From: Valencia hispanica
Taxonomy: Eukaryota > Chordata > Actinopteri > Cyprinodontiformes > Valenciidae
Reading direction: 5' to 3'
NCBI GenBank assembly: GCA_963556495.2
Contig: OY747704.1
Coordinates: 7,501-71,500, forward strand
DNA length: 64,000 nucleotides
Below the pieces are notes generated by a model that did no database searches, was not told where the DNA came from, and saw only the letters and a program-made list of their open reading frames with translations. Positions 23,764 to 34,739 of this stretch are shown piece after piece; position 1 is the stretch's first letter, and each line of letters begins with the position of its first letter. A program made the position numbers and the translations under genes.

Positions 23764-26496
23764 TAGGGTTGTAACGATTCACTCAAGCCACGATTCGATT
23801 CGATTTCCGATTTTAAGTTCACGATTCCGATTTTTAACGATTTTCACAACAAAATGAATTTCAGTTATTTTATGGCCAAATAAATTCTTTTTTTTACAAC
23901 TGCCATTTTGTCCTTGTTTCAAATTGCAACTTTCTATTGTCCTACTAACAAAACTTAACACTGAACAAAGTAATACTGGTAATTATAGATGATATGAAAT
24001 GAATCACAAATCTTTTTATGATCCAAATTTTTGACATTTATTTTGAATATCGCTTATGTCTGAGCATCAAATTGAACTTGGCTTAAAGACAGGACTTTAT
24101 TACTTATCGTCATACAGTGTGAAAAATCGAACAAATCTCACAACAAAATACTAATAAAAAGTAAATAAGCACTTATTTTGGCATCATGGCATGTTTTTCT
24201 TCAGAAAGATGAGCATGTCAACATTTTCAGGTAAAAGCTGTGATCTTTGCAAGTCATGCAGTTGAGAAGACGTGTTCACTTGGTACAGAAGTGGCTGGTG
24301 CGGTGAGATATGCTTTTGCAAGAGGAGAAAGAAATGGGTAGATCTTACCATTCTCCTTCCACCACTTGAGTGGACAGCTTGTAAGAGGTATTGGTGCTTC
24401 ACTTCTGTACCTGAAGATTTCAGTCTCAATCCCGTTCATGTGGTTGCCTGGAGCTGCCTGTGCAGGTGCCACAAAAGTCCCTTCTAGAAGATCTTCTAAG
24501 GCTGTTTTCTTGAGAGGAGGTGGCTGTGGCGTGGCCATTTCTCTCAGTTCAGCAAACTTCTCTGCTGCAGGTGTTGAAGCACTCTGTTCTGCTCTTCCAT
24601 CACTTGTATTCTCCACACGTAAGCTGGTCTATAGACAGCAGTAAAACATAAAAAGCTTTGCCAATCAATATATAAAGAAAAGCTAAATAGGGAAAAATAA
24701 CATGCATTTTTGCATTTGTTGAATATGAATTAGCCTACTAAATGTTATTTAAAGCCAAGAACATTTTACAGCATTAGAAATATAAAAAAAGAAAAAAAGA
24801 ATATAGCCAATACCTGGTTATGTAGCTGCACAGCTTTATCCTTCAGCCTGTGGAACACATCCTGACACTGGTTTTCCTCTAGATGAGGAAGGGTGCAAAA
24901 TCTGAGGTCAACTGCAGTGCACTCTAGCAGGTAGTGGTATTCCTGGGCATATCTGCCAGACATATTGCTCAGGATAGCGGTTTTCATAGAAGTCACTGTG
25001 GGTGAGTCTTCTTCATTATGCTCCATGCTCTTCTCAATCATGTGCTTCAGGGGCAGTATGAGGGAGACAGTGGGGCTGCGTTCATCACTGAGCACAGTGG
25101 TGGCTGTTTTTAGAGGTTTTAGCAGTTTCACGATGTCCTCGGCATCATGAATGTCATAATTATCCAGTGTGTCGATTTCCCGAGCATTTCGTCTGATGTC
25201 TGTGCTGAGCAGGGCAGCCGCCACAGCCACTTGTTGCTCCAAATAACTTTCCACAATATCCAGACTGCTGTTCCAGCGTGTTGTTACATCCATAATAAGC
25301 TTGTGCTGGTTGTCCTGGTTAAGCGCCTTTTGCTTGGATGCCAAAACCTCGGTTGCAGAGGGGCTACGGTGAAAAAAGCTGACAATATGCCTGATTCGAC
25401 CTAAAAGAGAGACGCGAGGCACAGCCAGATCCGCTTGGGTGGCCAAGTTTAGGGTATGGGCGAAACACTTGATATGTGGCCCCAGCCCAGCTTCTCTTAC
25501 GGCAACATGCATGTTCCTCGCGTTATCAGTGACAACAGCAATGCTATGCGTTGGTCGTTCCAGCTTTCATTCTGCAACAGCATCTGTCAGTACATGCCCA
25601 ATGTTTGTCCCACTGTGTGTCTCAAACAGAGTACGGTTTGCAGCACAAGGCTGACCATTTCCCACTCTGCGGTGATAACATGAGCAGTAATTGTCACGTA
25701 ACTTTGCGTTGCCCTTGATGTCCATCCTTCGGTAGTGATTGCTACACTATTAGCATTTCCAAGTACCTCAACAACATTAGCTTTGACTTGCCTGTAAAGT
25801 TCGGGCATCACCATCTGGCTGAAGTGTGGACGTGATGGAAAGGAGTACTTCGGCTCAATAGTTTAAATCATTTGTTGAAATCCTTCACTTTCTACAGTTG
25901 AAAATGGCTTCATGTCTTTTGCGATATAAACAGCGATGGACCTTGTAATCGCTTGAGCCCTTGGAATGGTGTGGGCGAGAGGAGTTGCAAATACCTTTGC
26001 TAGTGTGGTTTGCCCCTTTGCTCTTCGCTCCTGCGATGGTGTCTGTGGCGACACAAGCTCGCTGTGGTGCCGACTGAGATGTTGAGACATGTTGGTCGTA
26101 CTATTTGTGTACGTTATGAGTCTCTTAAAGTACTTACACACAGTTTTTGTCTTGTCGGTATTTCGTTCACCCTTTTCATTTGTAAACACGGGAAAGCCAA
26201 AATGCTGCCACACTGTTGACTTTAAATTGATTGGAGCGTCCGCTATCTCGAAGTTGCTAGCTGTAGCCATGCTTGCCTCGGTTCTGAAAAGCAGCATTAT
26301 GGCGCCACTGCAGCTATTTAACAGCGCAATACGCAACTACGTTGGGCGCAAGCTAGCGTGACACACAACGTTCTTGGCTACGTAATCTTTGTGTACAGGC
26401 CGTTGTGAATCGATTTTCAATTTTTCTACAACAATTGCTATTTAAACTAGTTTGCGCCGATTTTAAATCGATTCTCGAAGGATCGTTACATCTCTA
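23764..26496 (-). mobile_element. hAT transposon (2733 bp) with perfect 8-bp target duplication
   Basis: The ends are TAGGGTTGTAACGATTC and, on the opposite strand, TAGAGATGTAACGATCC. The 8 bases GTGCTACC occur at 23756-23763 and again at 26497-26504. The matching uninterrupted sequence at the copy B locus confirms that these bases were the target site. It carries a decayed transposase gene on the minus strand. Confidence 0.92.
24184..26270 (-). pseudogene. hAT transposase pseudogene with BED finger and a 185-bp intron
   Basis: The start is taken at MATASNF (26270); an upstream in-frame Met exists at 26336. Parts in order: a BED-type zinc-finger region, the SRPHFSQ..ELYRQVK block, the TEGWTSRATQSY block, the catalytic core with FAHTLNLA and DVTTRWNSSLD (25512-24815), then the C-terminal dimerisation domain (CPLKWWKENGKIYPFLSPLAKAYL). 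An intron with GT-AG borders lies at 24813-24629 and keeps the frame. Lesions: a nonsense TAA near 25863, a frameshift between about 25587 and 25512, another near 24254, and a finger reading CKYF where CxxC is expected. It normally acts in the nucleus to excise its own element; this copy cannot. Confidence 0.85.
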
Positions 26497-27267
26497 GTGC
26501 TACCCCTCGAAAAGTATGTTTACATGCCGAAAACAACAACTGTTAGCTTTGATGTTAAATATAATAATCGGAAAATATTTTTCAAGTGACGGAATTGAAG
26601 TGGCAGTTTAGCAGTAATGCCTAACATAGCAAAAATTTATGAATAACGAAAACTTTTCTTTCAATCCACAGAACATGCTACCCATTTAATATAAAGCTAA
26701 AACTAGCACATAAAGATCCATGGAAAACCTTGATCAGAATATTCTACCTGTTAAATAGGCCTATAGATAAATAGCACACTCTGGAAATCTGTTATTAGTT
26801 TGTAAAGCAGCTAATGAATATATACCAAGCCAGTAAGACGTAGAGCAGATATTAGTAGCCTATTATTGCTCCAAAATATTTAAATGTAGTATGATTATAA
26901 GCACAAATAGCCCGCAAAATACACCGCATTTATTCTACCACTCTAATTAATGGGACTTGTTTAAATGCAGTGTAACGATATTACAGAAGTGAAACTAACA
27001 TACAAGGGCTGTCATGTAAACTTGAAACAAGTAGCTTAAGGAAAGCCTTAAAATATTTTGAATAAAAATTAGCCAGCACTAAAATAATTTGAATTAAACT
27101 CACCGTAAACTTCAAAGAAATACAAACAGACGAAATGGATCTTCCAGGTAGGAATTCTTAATGACAGATTTGCTGAGTACGCAAATTGTGACATAACATC
27201 TAAATGCGCATGCGCAGTGCTACAGGGTAGCACGGATTGAGGGGTAGCACAGATAGTCTGAACACCG

Positions 27268-27974
27268 TCGTACATATGAATACAATTTCGGCCCAGTCAT
27301 GATGACAATTGCTCAAGCTACCTGCTGCTAGGTATCTTCCATTTATATGTACCTGCCGAGTATACAAAGCGAATGTAGAAGTGCCGTTTCACCCTGTTAT
27401 GAGTTGATGAACCACTGACACGAGTTTGGAAACATTATTTTAAGGTTAAAAAAAACTCCTTAGTGTTGCTTTAAGTACACATTATCTGTCTAGGGAATGT
27501 ATCTAGGGCAAGATGACAAAGTTAGGGGAAGCAAGGTTATTGTTCTAGCTTAATGTTCCTCATAAAGATTGGACAGAACACCAGAGAGACAGACGCCGGG
27601 GCAGCAAGATAACTACGGAGCAGTCTGATCTGGGATGTGCTGGTTAATGCGTTACTATCAGACTGGGATAAACCAGTTTTCAAGAAGCTGGACATGACGA
27701 TTGGACAAGACGTGCTGCAGAGATAAACAGTTATTGCTGAATACTATTTAAACTGTAAGTCAGAAAGGTTGGGTAGGGTGATGTAAGAGTAATCTTTGTC
27801 CCTATAATGTTTGAATTAAATACTTAAATGATTCTGGGACTCAGTCTTCTTTTATTTTGGGAACCCTGAAGTATTTTCTTCCATTACAAGATGTTCCTTT
27901 GGCTGCTCAATTTCTGAGACTTGATATCTTCAGCACTCTTTTCTTTTCTTTTTTTTGGAAATGCTGTTGACATT
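27268..27974. other. Unassigned intronic DNA, possible LTR fragment
   Basis: The segment 27450-27890 has an LTR-like look: a TATTTAAACTG box near 27749, followed by a GGACTCAGTCTTC stretch. I could not find matched ends, a target duplication, a primer-binding site or a second copy. Treat as unproven. Confidence 0.25.
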
Positions 27975-28142
27975 TTTTTAAGGTTTTTGTGGCCACAGTG
28001 GCATTTATTAAAAGTGAATAGGGTTACAGAAAGCGGAGAGAAGCGGGGGGAGAGACATTTGGCATATGTCCCTGGACCGGAATTGAACCCAGGACAACCG
28101 CATCGAGGACTAAGGCCTCTGAACTGTGCCTTGCGACACCCC
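27975..28142 (-). mobile_element. tRNA-derived SINE
   Basis: Read on the minus strand, a Pol III B-box-like GGTTCAATTCC is followed by GGTCCAGGGACATATGCCAA and a CTCTCCCCC-rich body, then AATAAATGCC and a T/A-rich tail. This matches the layout of common percomorph tRNA-SINEs. Degenerate; the A box is weak. Confidence 0.6.
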
Positions 28143-29227
28143 AAATGCTGTTGACACATTTAAAGTGCCATGCTCACCAAACACAGGCTTGCGCTCTCCG
28201 TAGCTTTTGACAGACATTTAACAAAATTAGCATGTCTCCGTCACCCTCTGCAGGGCTGCCCAGGGTGGTTGCATTGACGGATGATGGCGCTGCGTGTCTC
28301 AGCACCACCACTGATGGAAAAGCATAAACTATGCTTTAGGGTAACAAGTTTTGGCAAGTCCTGTACTGACATAAGAGAAGACAAGAATTCTAATACTACC
28401 CCTCTCATTACTATGCACTCTTTCAACTATTAATGTAAAACTGTTAACTGTTAACACTTGATTCCTTCAAATTAAGCACAAGAGAATATGAAAATGTAGC
28501 CGACCTTATGGCTGAAAGCATTTCTTTTAAGTTTCAGTTAAATTAATGGACAATTTTAAGAACTTTCAACCCAAATATGGCTGATTTTAGAGGTGGTTCT
28601 TCAGGAGTACGTAGAACAATAAAGAACTTGTTTGGCTTTCTACAGCCAAAGGTCAGCAAAACATCTTGCTCGGAAAATTTTCAGGAAAACAGACTTTCAA
28701 TTTCTGGTTTTCCCAAAGTAGATTTTTCACAGATCACAATCTGTGTTTTAAATAATAGATCATCAATGTAGAGTATTATAGTCTTGGTTTGAGTAGTCTA
28801 TGTATTGCAATATTAAAATTATATGCTTGTCAACCTCTATGGCAGTTCTAATGCCATAAAAGCTTTTACAATCCTGTTTATGTTGTCATAAAAAGATCAG
28901 TCCAACATAGAACAATCTAATTTGGATTTAATCAGTGTAAGTGTTATAGAATTTGGGCTAGTGTTCAAATGCAAAGCTCTTTAGTTTAGTGCCAATAGAC
29001 GGCTTAAAGCAAATGGCAACTCCTTCCTCATTAGCGGCTACAAACTAATCTGTCGTGTTAAATATAGATATTTCTGCTGTTTTTGCACAGGTTTCCATAT
29101 TAGAATCTACATTTTGTATTTATTCATAACCATTAGTTTCTTACATTGTAGCTTTATCACAACTTCAGTTTACCTTTTTAAAATTTCGTTATTCATGCTT
29201 ATTTTTATCATGCATACCTCTGTGCTC
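28143..29227. other. Intron 2 sequence without recognised features
   Basis: No coding similarity, inverted ends or tandem repeat that I can support. Confidence 0.5.
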
Positions 29228-29253
29228 ATATTCTATTCTATTCTATTCTATTC
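29228..29253 (+). repeat. (ATTCT)n microsatellite
   Basis: Five tandem copies of TTCTA. Confidence 0.85.
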
Positions 29254-29259
29254 AAAAAG

Positions 29260-29560
29260 GTCAGTTCTCTGCTAAGATGCCCCCTCGACCCACTGCAAGT
29301 GATGGGAGAAAGTAGAACTTTGCCTTGATTTACATCACTGTTGGACGGTGTCTGCCAACCTATGCATAAAACTGTTACTGAACTGGAAAGCTCCTTCAGC
29401 GACAGTGTTGCATCCTAGATGCATGAAGGAAGGAATTGTAGGTCCTTCCTCCCAGCAGCTGTTAGACTCTTTAACCATCAATGCTCCCAACAAACTCAAT
29501 CAATGTTCACATCTCTGCTGTAATTCGCACGTTTTTTCTCAGTTTTCAAGTAACATTTAA
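29260..29560 (+). mobile_element. 3' end of a non-LTR retrotransposon
   Basis: In the frame starting near 29429 the sequence reads RNCRSFLPAAVRLFNHQC, the well-known tail motif of LINE ORF2 proteins of the Rex1/L2/jockey group. It is followed by non-coding sequence. Only the last part of the element is present, with nothing upstream resembling the RT domain. Confidence 0.65.
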
Positions 29561-29681
29561 GCTGTTACTAGCCCATCTCTGTTTACGGTTTCTATTTTTC
29601 ACTTCTTGTATAGTGATTTTAATGCACATATACACATTCAGATTTTAAAATATTTTAAACTCATTCTGCTCAGTTGCCATC

Positions 29682-30836
29682 CATCCATCCAGCCATGGTC
29701 TTCCGCTCAGCTGGCGTCGGATAGGAACATAGATCAGCCAGTAAATCGAGAGTTCTGCTTTTTGGCTCAGCTCTCTCTTTACCAAGACAGACCACAACAG
29801 TCCCCGCATCACTGCAGAGACAGCACTGATCTACCTATTAATCTCTCGCTCCATGTTTCTCTCATTCATGTACAAAACCCCTAGATTAAACTCCTCTACT
29901 TGGGGCAGGACCCCAGAGAAGGCACACTACCCTTTTGTGGCTCAAGACCATGGTCTTGGATTTGGTGGTGCTGATTCTCATCTCAGTCGCTTTACACGTG
30001 CCTTCGAACTGCTCCACCGAAAGCTCTGGATCATGCCCTTATGAAGCCAACAGGACAACAAAATCTGCAAAAAGCAGAGACACAATCCATGGGCCACCAA
30101 ACCAGATCCCCTCACCACCTTGGTTGCACCTAGAAATCCTGTCTGTAAAAGTTATGAACAGAATCGGTGACCATGGGTAACCTTGGCGGAGTCCAACTCT
30201 CACTGGAAAGGAGCCCGAATTACTGCCGGCAATGCAAACCAAATTCTGACACCGGTTGTACAGGAACCTAACAGCTTATATCAAGGGTCTGGTACCCCAT
30301 ACTCCTGGAGTACCCCCCACGATACTCCCCATGGGAAACGGTCAAACGCCCTCTCCAATTCCACAAACACATATAGACCGGTTGGGCAAACTCCCATGCA
30401 TCATGGTAGTTTGTCATGTAGAGGCATATAGAGCTAGTCCAGTGTTCCATAGCCATGACGAAAAAGGCATTGTTTCTTCTGGATCCGAGGCGGATTGCCT
30501 ACGTGAGCGTTGAAGTCCCCCAGCAGAACAAGGCAGTCCCCTGAGGGAGCACTCTATAGCACTTTCTTCAAGGACTCGACAGAGTGTGGGTAATCTGATC
30601 TGCTGTCTTTTGCATAAGGGCAAACAGTCAGGACCTGTACCCCACCCATAGGTGAAGGGAGGCTACCCTTTCTCCAATGTACAGGCACAGACAACCAATA
30701 TGCCCCACCTCCAGGCCTGCTCCTGAGGGGGGGGGCCCAGTGACCCGCGTCCAGGCAAGGGCACACAGAGTCCTTTCCATTATTTGTTATAAGCGGTCCT
30801 TGGGCTGTGATTTGTCTGATCCCTCACCTAGGACCT
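29682..30836 (-). mobile_element. RTE/Rex3-like LINE copy R1, internally deleted and decayed
   Basis: Aligns to both ends of the LINE at 61130-63840. The 3' end has a CCAT-repeat tail (29682 onward). An RT part follows ([16 protein letters not shown] at about 30200, AQPVYMC near 30390), then it jumps at about 30485 to the endonuclease part (SRSDYPHSVESLKKVL) and the 5' region. The middle of the gene is missing. Many stops and frameshifts are present. Confidence 0.8.
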
Positions 30837-30839
30837 AAA

Positions 30840-33011
30840 CTCAGCTAAAAATGAAACGCCCCTTTTCAGGACTGTGTATTTCAACAATAATGTTGTAAAA
30901 ATCCAAATAACTTCACAGATCTTCAATGTAAAGGGTTCAAACAATATTTTCCATGCATGTTCAATTAACCATAATCAATTAATTTACATGGACCTGTGGA
31001 ATGGTCGTAAAGACCTTAACAGCTTACAGAAAGTCGACATTTAAGGTCACAGTTCTAAAAACGAAGGACACTAAAGAGACTTGTCTACCGAGTGTGAAAA
31101 ACACCCAAAGAAAGATGCTCAGGGTCCCTGCTCATCTGCGTGAACCTGCATTAGGCATGCTGCAGGGAGGCATGAGGACTGCTGATGTGGCTAGGGCAAT
31201 AAATTGCCATGTCCGCAATGTGAGACGCCTAAGACAGCGCTACAGGGAGACAGGAAGGACAGCTGATCATCCTCACAGTTGAAGACCACGTGTAACAACA
31301 CCTGCACAGGATCGGTACATCAGAAGGCAAGGCAAGGCAATTTTATTTGTATAGCACACTTTCAACAGCAGGGTAATTCAAGGTGCTTTACATGATTTGG
31401 TGATTTAAAAAATAACACAAAAGAAACACACATTACACATGATACACAATAAAGCAAGAGAAAGATAAAAAAAAAAGCAAGAGAGCATGAACACAAGATA
31501 AACGCATGGATGAGTTTTTCTAGGTTGTGTTGCAAAATCAGTCCTTTAATCCTAGAGATGTTCTTCAGGTGATAGAACGCTGACCTTGTTATTGCCTTTA
31601 TGTGATCCTGGAGGTTCAGGTCTGAGTCCATTACTACACCTAGGTTTCGAGCCTGATCAGTAGTTTCTAGCTGTATTAATTGAAGCTGTGTGCTGACTCT
31701 TGATCGTTCCTCCTTGGGTCCAAAAATAATCACTTCAGTTTTGTTTCTATTCAGCTGGAGAAAGTTATGGCACATCCATCCATTTATTTGGTCAATGCAT
31801 TGATTTAGGGTTTGAATGGGTTCAGTCACCTGGTGACATTGTAATGCAGAGCTGAGTGTCATCCGCGTAGTTATGGTAGCTAATGTTATTGGTTGCTATA
31901 ATCTTGCCTAGTGGGAGCATGTAGATATTAAATAAGAGAGGCCCCAGGATGGAGCCCTGGGGCACCCCACATGAGATTTCTGTTCGTTCTGATGAAAAGT
32001 TTCCTATTGAAACATAGAAGTCCCTGTTCTTTAGGTAAGACTCAAACCAGCCAAGTACTGTACCAGAGAGTCCGACCCAGCTCTCCAGTCGTTCCAATAA
32101 AATATCATGATCAACAGTGTCAAAAGCTGCACTGAGGTCCGACAGAACCAGCATTCTTACTGTGGCTGGATAATTTAGCAGAGATGGTACTTTCAAAGAA
32201 AATACAGAAATGGTCAGATAACGCAATATTAATTACAGAGATGTTGGAAATATTTAAACCTTTGCTGATAATTAAGTCCAGAGTGTGTCCTTTATTGTGT
32301 ATTGGTTGTTTTACATGCTGGATCAGGCCGAAGTTTTGGAGAGTATCATCTAATGTCCAAATATCACACCTGGAACACACAATCCCTCACATCACCATCG
32401 GACTGACCTTGTTGTCATTGCAGGCAATCTCAATGCCTTGCGGTACAGGGAAAACATCCTCCTCCCTCATGTGGTACCCTTTATGCATGCTCAACCTGAC
32501 ATGATCCTCCAGCAGGACAATGCCACCAGCCATACTGCTCGTTCTGTGCGTGAGTTTCTGCATGACAGCAATGTCAGTGTTCTGCCATGGCCAGCGAAGA
32601 GCCCATATCTCAATCCCATTGAGCACGTATGGGCCCTATTGGATCGCAGGGTAAGGGCTATGGGCCATTCCCACCAGAAATGTCCAGGAACTTGCAAGTT
32701 CCTTGGTGGAAGAGTGGGGTAACATCTCACAGCAAGAACTGACAAATCTGGTCCAGTCCATGAGGAGATGTACTGCAGTACTTCAAGCAGCTGGTGGCCA
32801 CACCAGATACTGACTGGTACTTTTGATTTTGAGCCTCCCTTCATTCAAGGACACATTATTCTATTTCTGTTAGTCACATGTCTGTGAAACATTTTTAGTT
32901 TATGTCTTATGGTCTTGACTCTTTTAGTGTTTATACAAATATTTACACACATTAAGTTTACTGAAAGTAAAAACAGTTGAAAGTCAGAGGACGTTTCTTT
33001 TTTTTGCTGAG
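30840..33011 (+). mobile_element. Tc1-like element split by a LINE
   Basis: The left part (30840-31321) starts with CTCAGCTAAAAATGAAACG. The right part (about 32366-33011) ends with CGTTTCTTTTTTTTGCTGAG, its inverted counterpart, next to TA. The left part encodes the N-terminal helix-turn-helix region (MLRVPAHLREPALGMLQGG..VRRLRQRYRETGR, start near 31113). The right part encodes QQDNATSHTA and SPYLNPIEHVW, with 34 residues between the second catalytic D and the E (DD34E). The middle of the transposase, with the first D, is gone. A second fragment of this family is at 46866-47335. Confidence 0.8.
31322..32366 (-). mobile_element. L2/Rex1-type LINE, internally deleted, inserted in the Tc1 element
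   Basis: On the minus strand from the right: the end of an endonuclease domain (NKGHTLDLIIS, SDHFCIFFE), then directly a reverse transcriptase with LSAAFDTVDHDILLERL, GVPQGSILGPLLFNIY and NYADDTQL, then [11 protein letters not shown] and [10 protein letters not shown]. The 3' untranslated end reads CTTGAATTACC..GTGTGCTATACAAATAAAATTGCC with a short TTGCC repeat. The endonuclease-RT linker is missing. A plus-strand 3' end of the same family lies at 52975-53490. Confidence 0.8.
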
Positions 33012-33039
33012 TATATTTGCCATGATACATACCACAGGA

Positions 33040-34345
33040 ATTTAAAATTGCTGTAATTAAAGCTTTACATAAGAAACCTTCCCTTGATCAAGATGGCCTA
33101 GTTAATTACAGACTTATATCTAACCTTCCTTTCTTATCCAAAATCCTTGAGAAAATAGTAACAGCATTGGTAAAGGGTATGAATGATATTCTCATGGCCT
33201 CAGATAATGGACTTGTGACTGTTCTGGTCTTGTTAGATCTCAGCAAAGCTTTTGACACTGTCGATCATATTATTTTCTTAGAAAGACTTTAACCTGTTGC
33301 AGGGATCAAAGGAACAACACTAGGCTGGTTTATTGGTCATATTTGTCCAAGAGATTCCAGTTTGTTCATGTTAATGATAAATCTTCTTCACACTCAAGGG
33401 TTACATGTGGAGTACCACAGGGTTCCGTGCTTGGACCAATTCTGTTCACTATCTATGTGCTTCCAATTGGTAAAATCATGAGACCTTATGGGATAAATTT
33501 CCATAGTTATGCTGATGACACGTGAATATATTTATCCATAAATCCTGATGAATCAAATCAGTTAGGTTGATTACAGCCATGTCTGAAAGACCTGGATGAC
33601 TCTTTTTTTTAATTCCAACAAGACAACTTGAAAAAGAAAATGGGTAGTCAATCACTTCATCTGGATGGCATTAAATTGGCTTCCTGTAATAACTTAAAGA
33701 ACCTTGGTGTTATTTTTGACCAATACATGACATTCAAATCCAGTTTCTAGAATTTCATTTTCTCACCTCTAGAATATTGCAAATTTAGAAATATCTTGTC
33801 CAGGAGTGAAAATTTAGTCCATGCATTTGTTACTTCAATGCTGGACTACTGTAATTCTTTAACATCGGGAAGTCCGCAAAAGGCAATTAAAAGCCTTCAA
33901 TTGATACAAAATGCGGCAGCAAGTGTTCTGATTAATAGTATGTTTTAGTTTTCCTTCATTGGCTCCCTGTTAAATCCATAATAGAATTTAAGATCATCCT
34001 TCTTACATATAAAGCCGTTAATAATGAAGCTCCATCATGCATCAGAGATCTGATTGTTCCATATGTTCGTAACAGAGTCCTTCGCTCTCAGACTGCTTGT
34101 TTACTTGTGGTTCCTAGGATCTCTTTTTGTTATCAGGTGTGCTATTGTAAGCAAGAGTTCTGATATTAAAAAGGGAGAGGACACCGTTCCCTGCCTCCCT
34201 TCATTGTCTACCTGTTAATCAACCCTAACCCTTTCAAAATTATCATAAATATTAGCCTGATCTAAATCTTCAACTTGTATGTTGGACCCAATCCCAACAA
34301 ATTTATTTAAGGAAGTGTTCTCTTTGGTTACTGGCCCCATTTTGG
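33040..34345 (+). mobile_element. LINE reverse transcriptase remnant (L2/Rex1-like)
   Basis: Frames broken by many stops give [77 protein letters not shown], then LHWLPVKSIIEFKIILLTYKA. The order RT then C-terminal region is preserved. A deletion joins the first and second RT blocks near 33180. Non-functional. Confidence 0.78.
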
Positions 34346-34349
34346 ATAT

Positions 34350-34739
34350 GATGAATAAATGGATACGTACCACAGGAATTTAAGGTTGCTGTAATTAAAC
34401 CTCAAAGAAACCTTTTCTCGATCAAGATGACTTAGTTAATTACAGACCTATATCTAACCTTCCATTCTTATCTAAAATCCTTGAGAAAATAGTTGATAAT
34501 CAAGTATGTTGGCATCTAAACAGTAACAACCTGTATGAAGAATTTCAGTCAGGTTTTAGAGCTCATCATAGCACTGAAACAGCACTGGTGAAGGTTACTA
34601 TTGATATTCTCATGGTCTCAGATAATGGACTTGTGACTGATCTGGTCTAGTTAAATCTTAGTGCTGCTTTTGACACAGTTAATCACAATATTCTCTTAGA
34701 AAGGCTTGAACATGTTGCAGGGATCAAAGAGACAGCACT
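34350..34739 (+). mobile_element. Second, partial copy of the same LINE RT
   Basis: Repeats the block found at 33040 (GAATTTAAGGTTGCTGTAATTA..CCTTGAGAAAATAGT). It retains the stretch DNQVCWHLNSNNLYEEFQSG..HHSTETAL that the first copy has lost. It is cut at 34739 by the start of RTE copy R2. Confidence 0.75.

Larger units (their letters stand above)
23699..27267. mobile_element. Non-autonomous DNA transposon copy A, interrupted by a hAT
   Basis: Left piece 23699-23763 and right piece 26497-27267 align end to end with the uninterrupted copy at 58195-59193. The ends carry inverted motifs: TGTTCTRACGATCTGTGCTAC on the left, and GGTAGCACAGATAGTCTGAAC on the right followed by ACC. The inserted hAT explains the interruption. 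No coding frame is seen in either copy. Superfamily not assigned. Confidence 0.75.

Noticed and set aside
24366..24644. 92-codon plus-strand frame
   Set aside because: Antisense to the hAT transposase C-terminal exon.
27450..27890. Solo LTR
   Set aside because: TATA-like and tail motifs only; no matching ends, target duplication or second copy.
34226..34236. CAACCCTAACCCTT as an interstitial telomeric site
   Set aside because: Less than two repeats, expected by chance.
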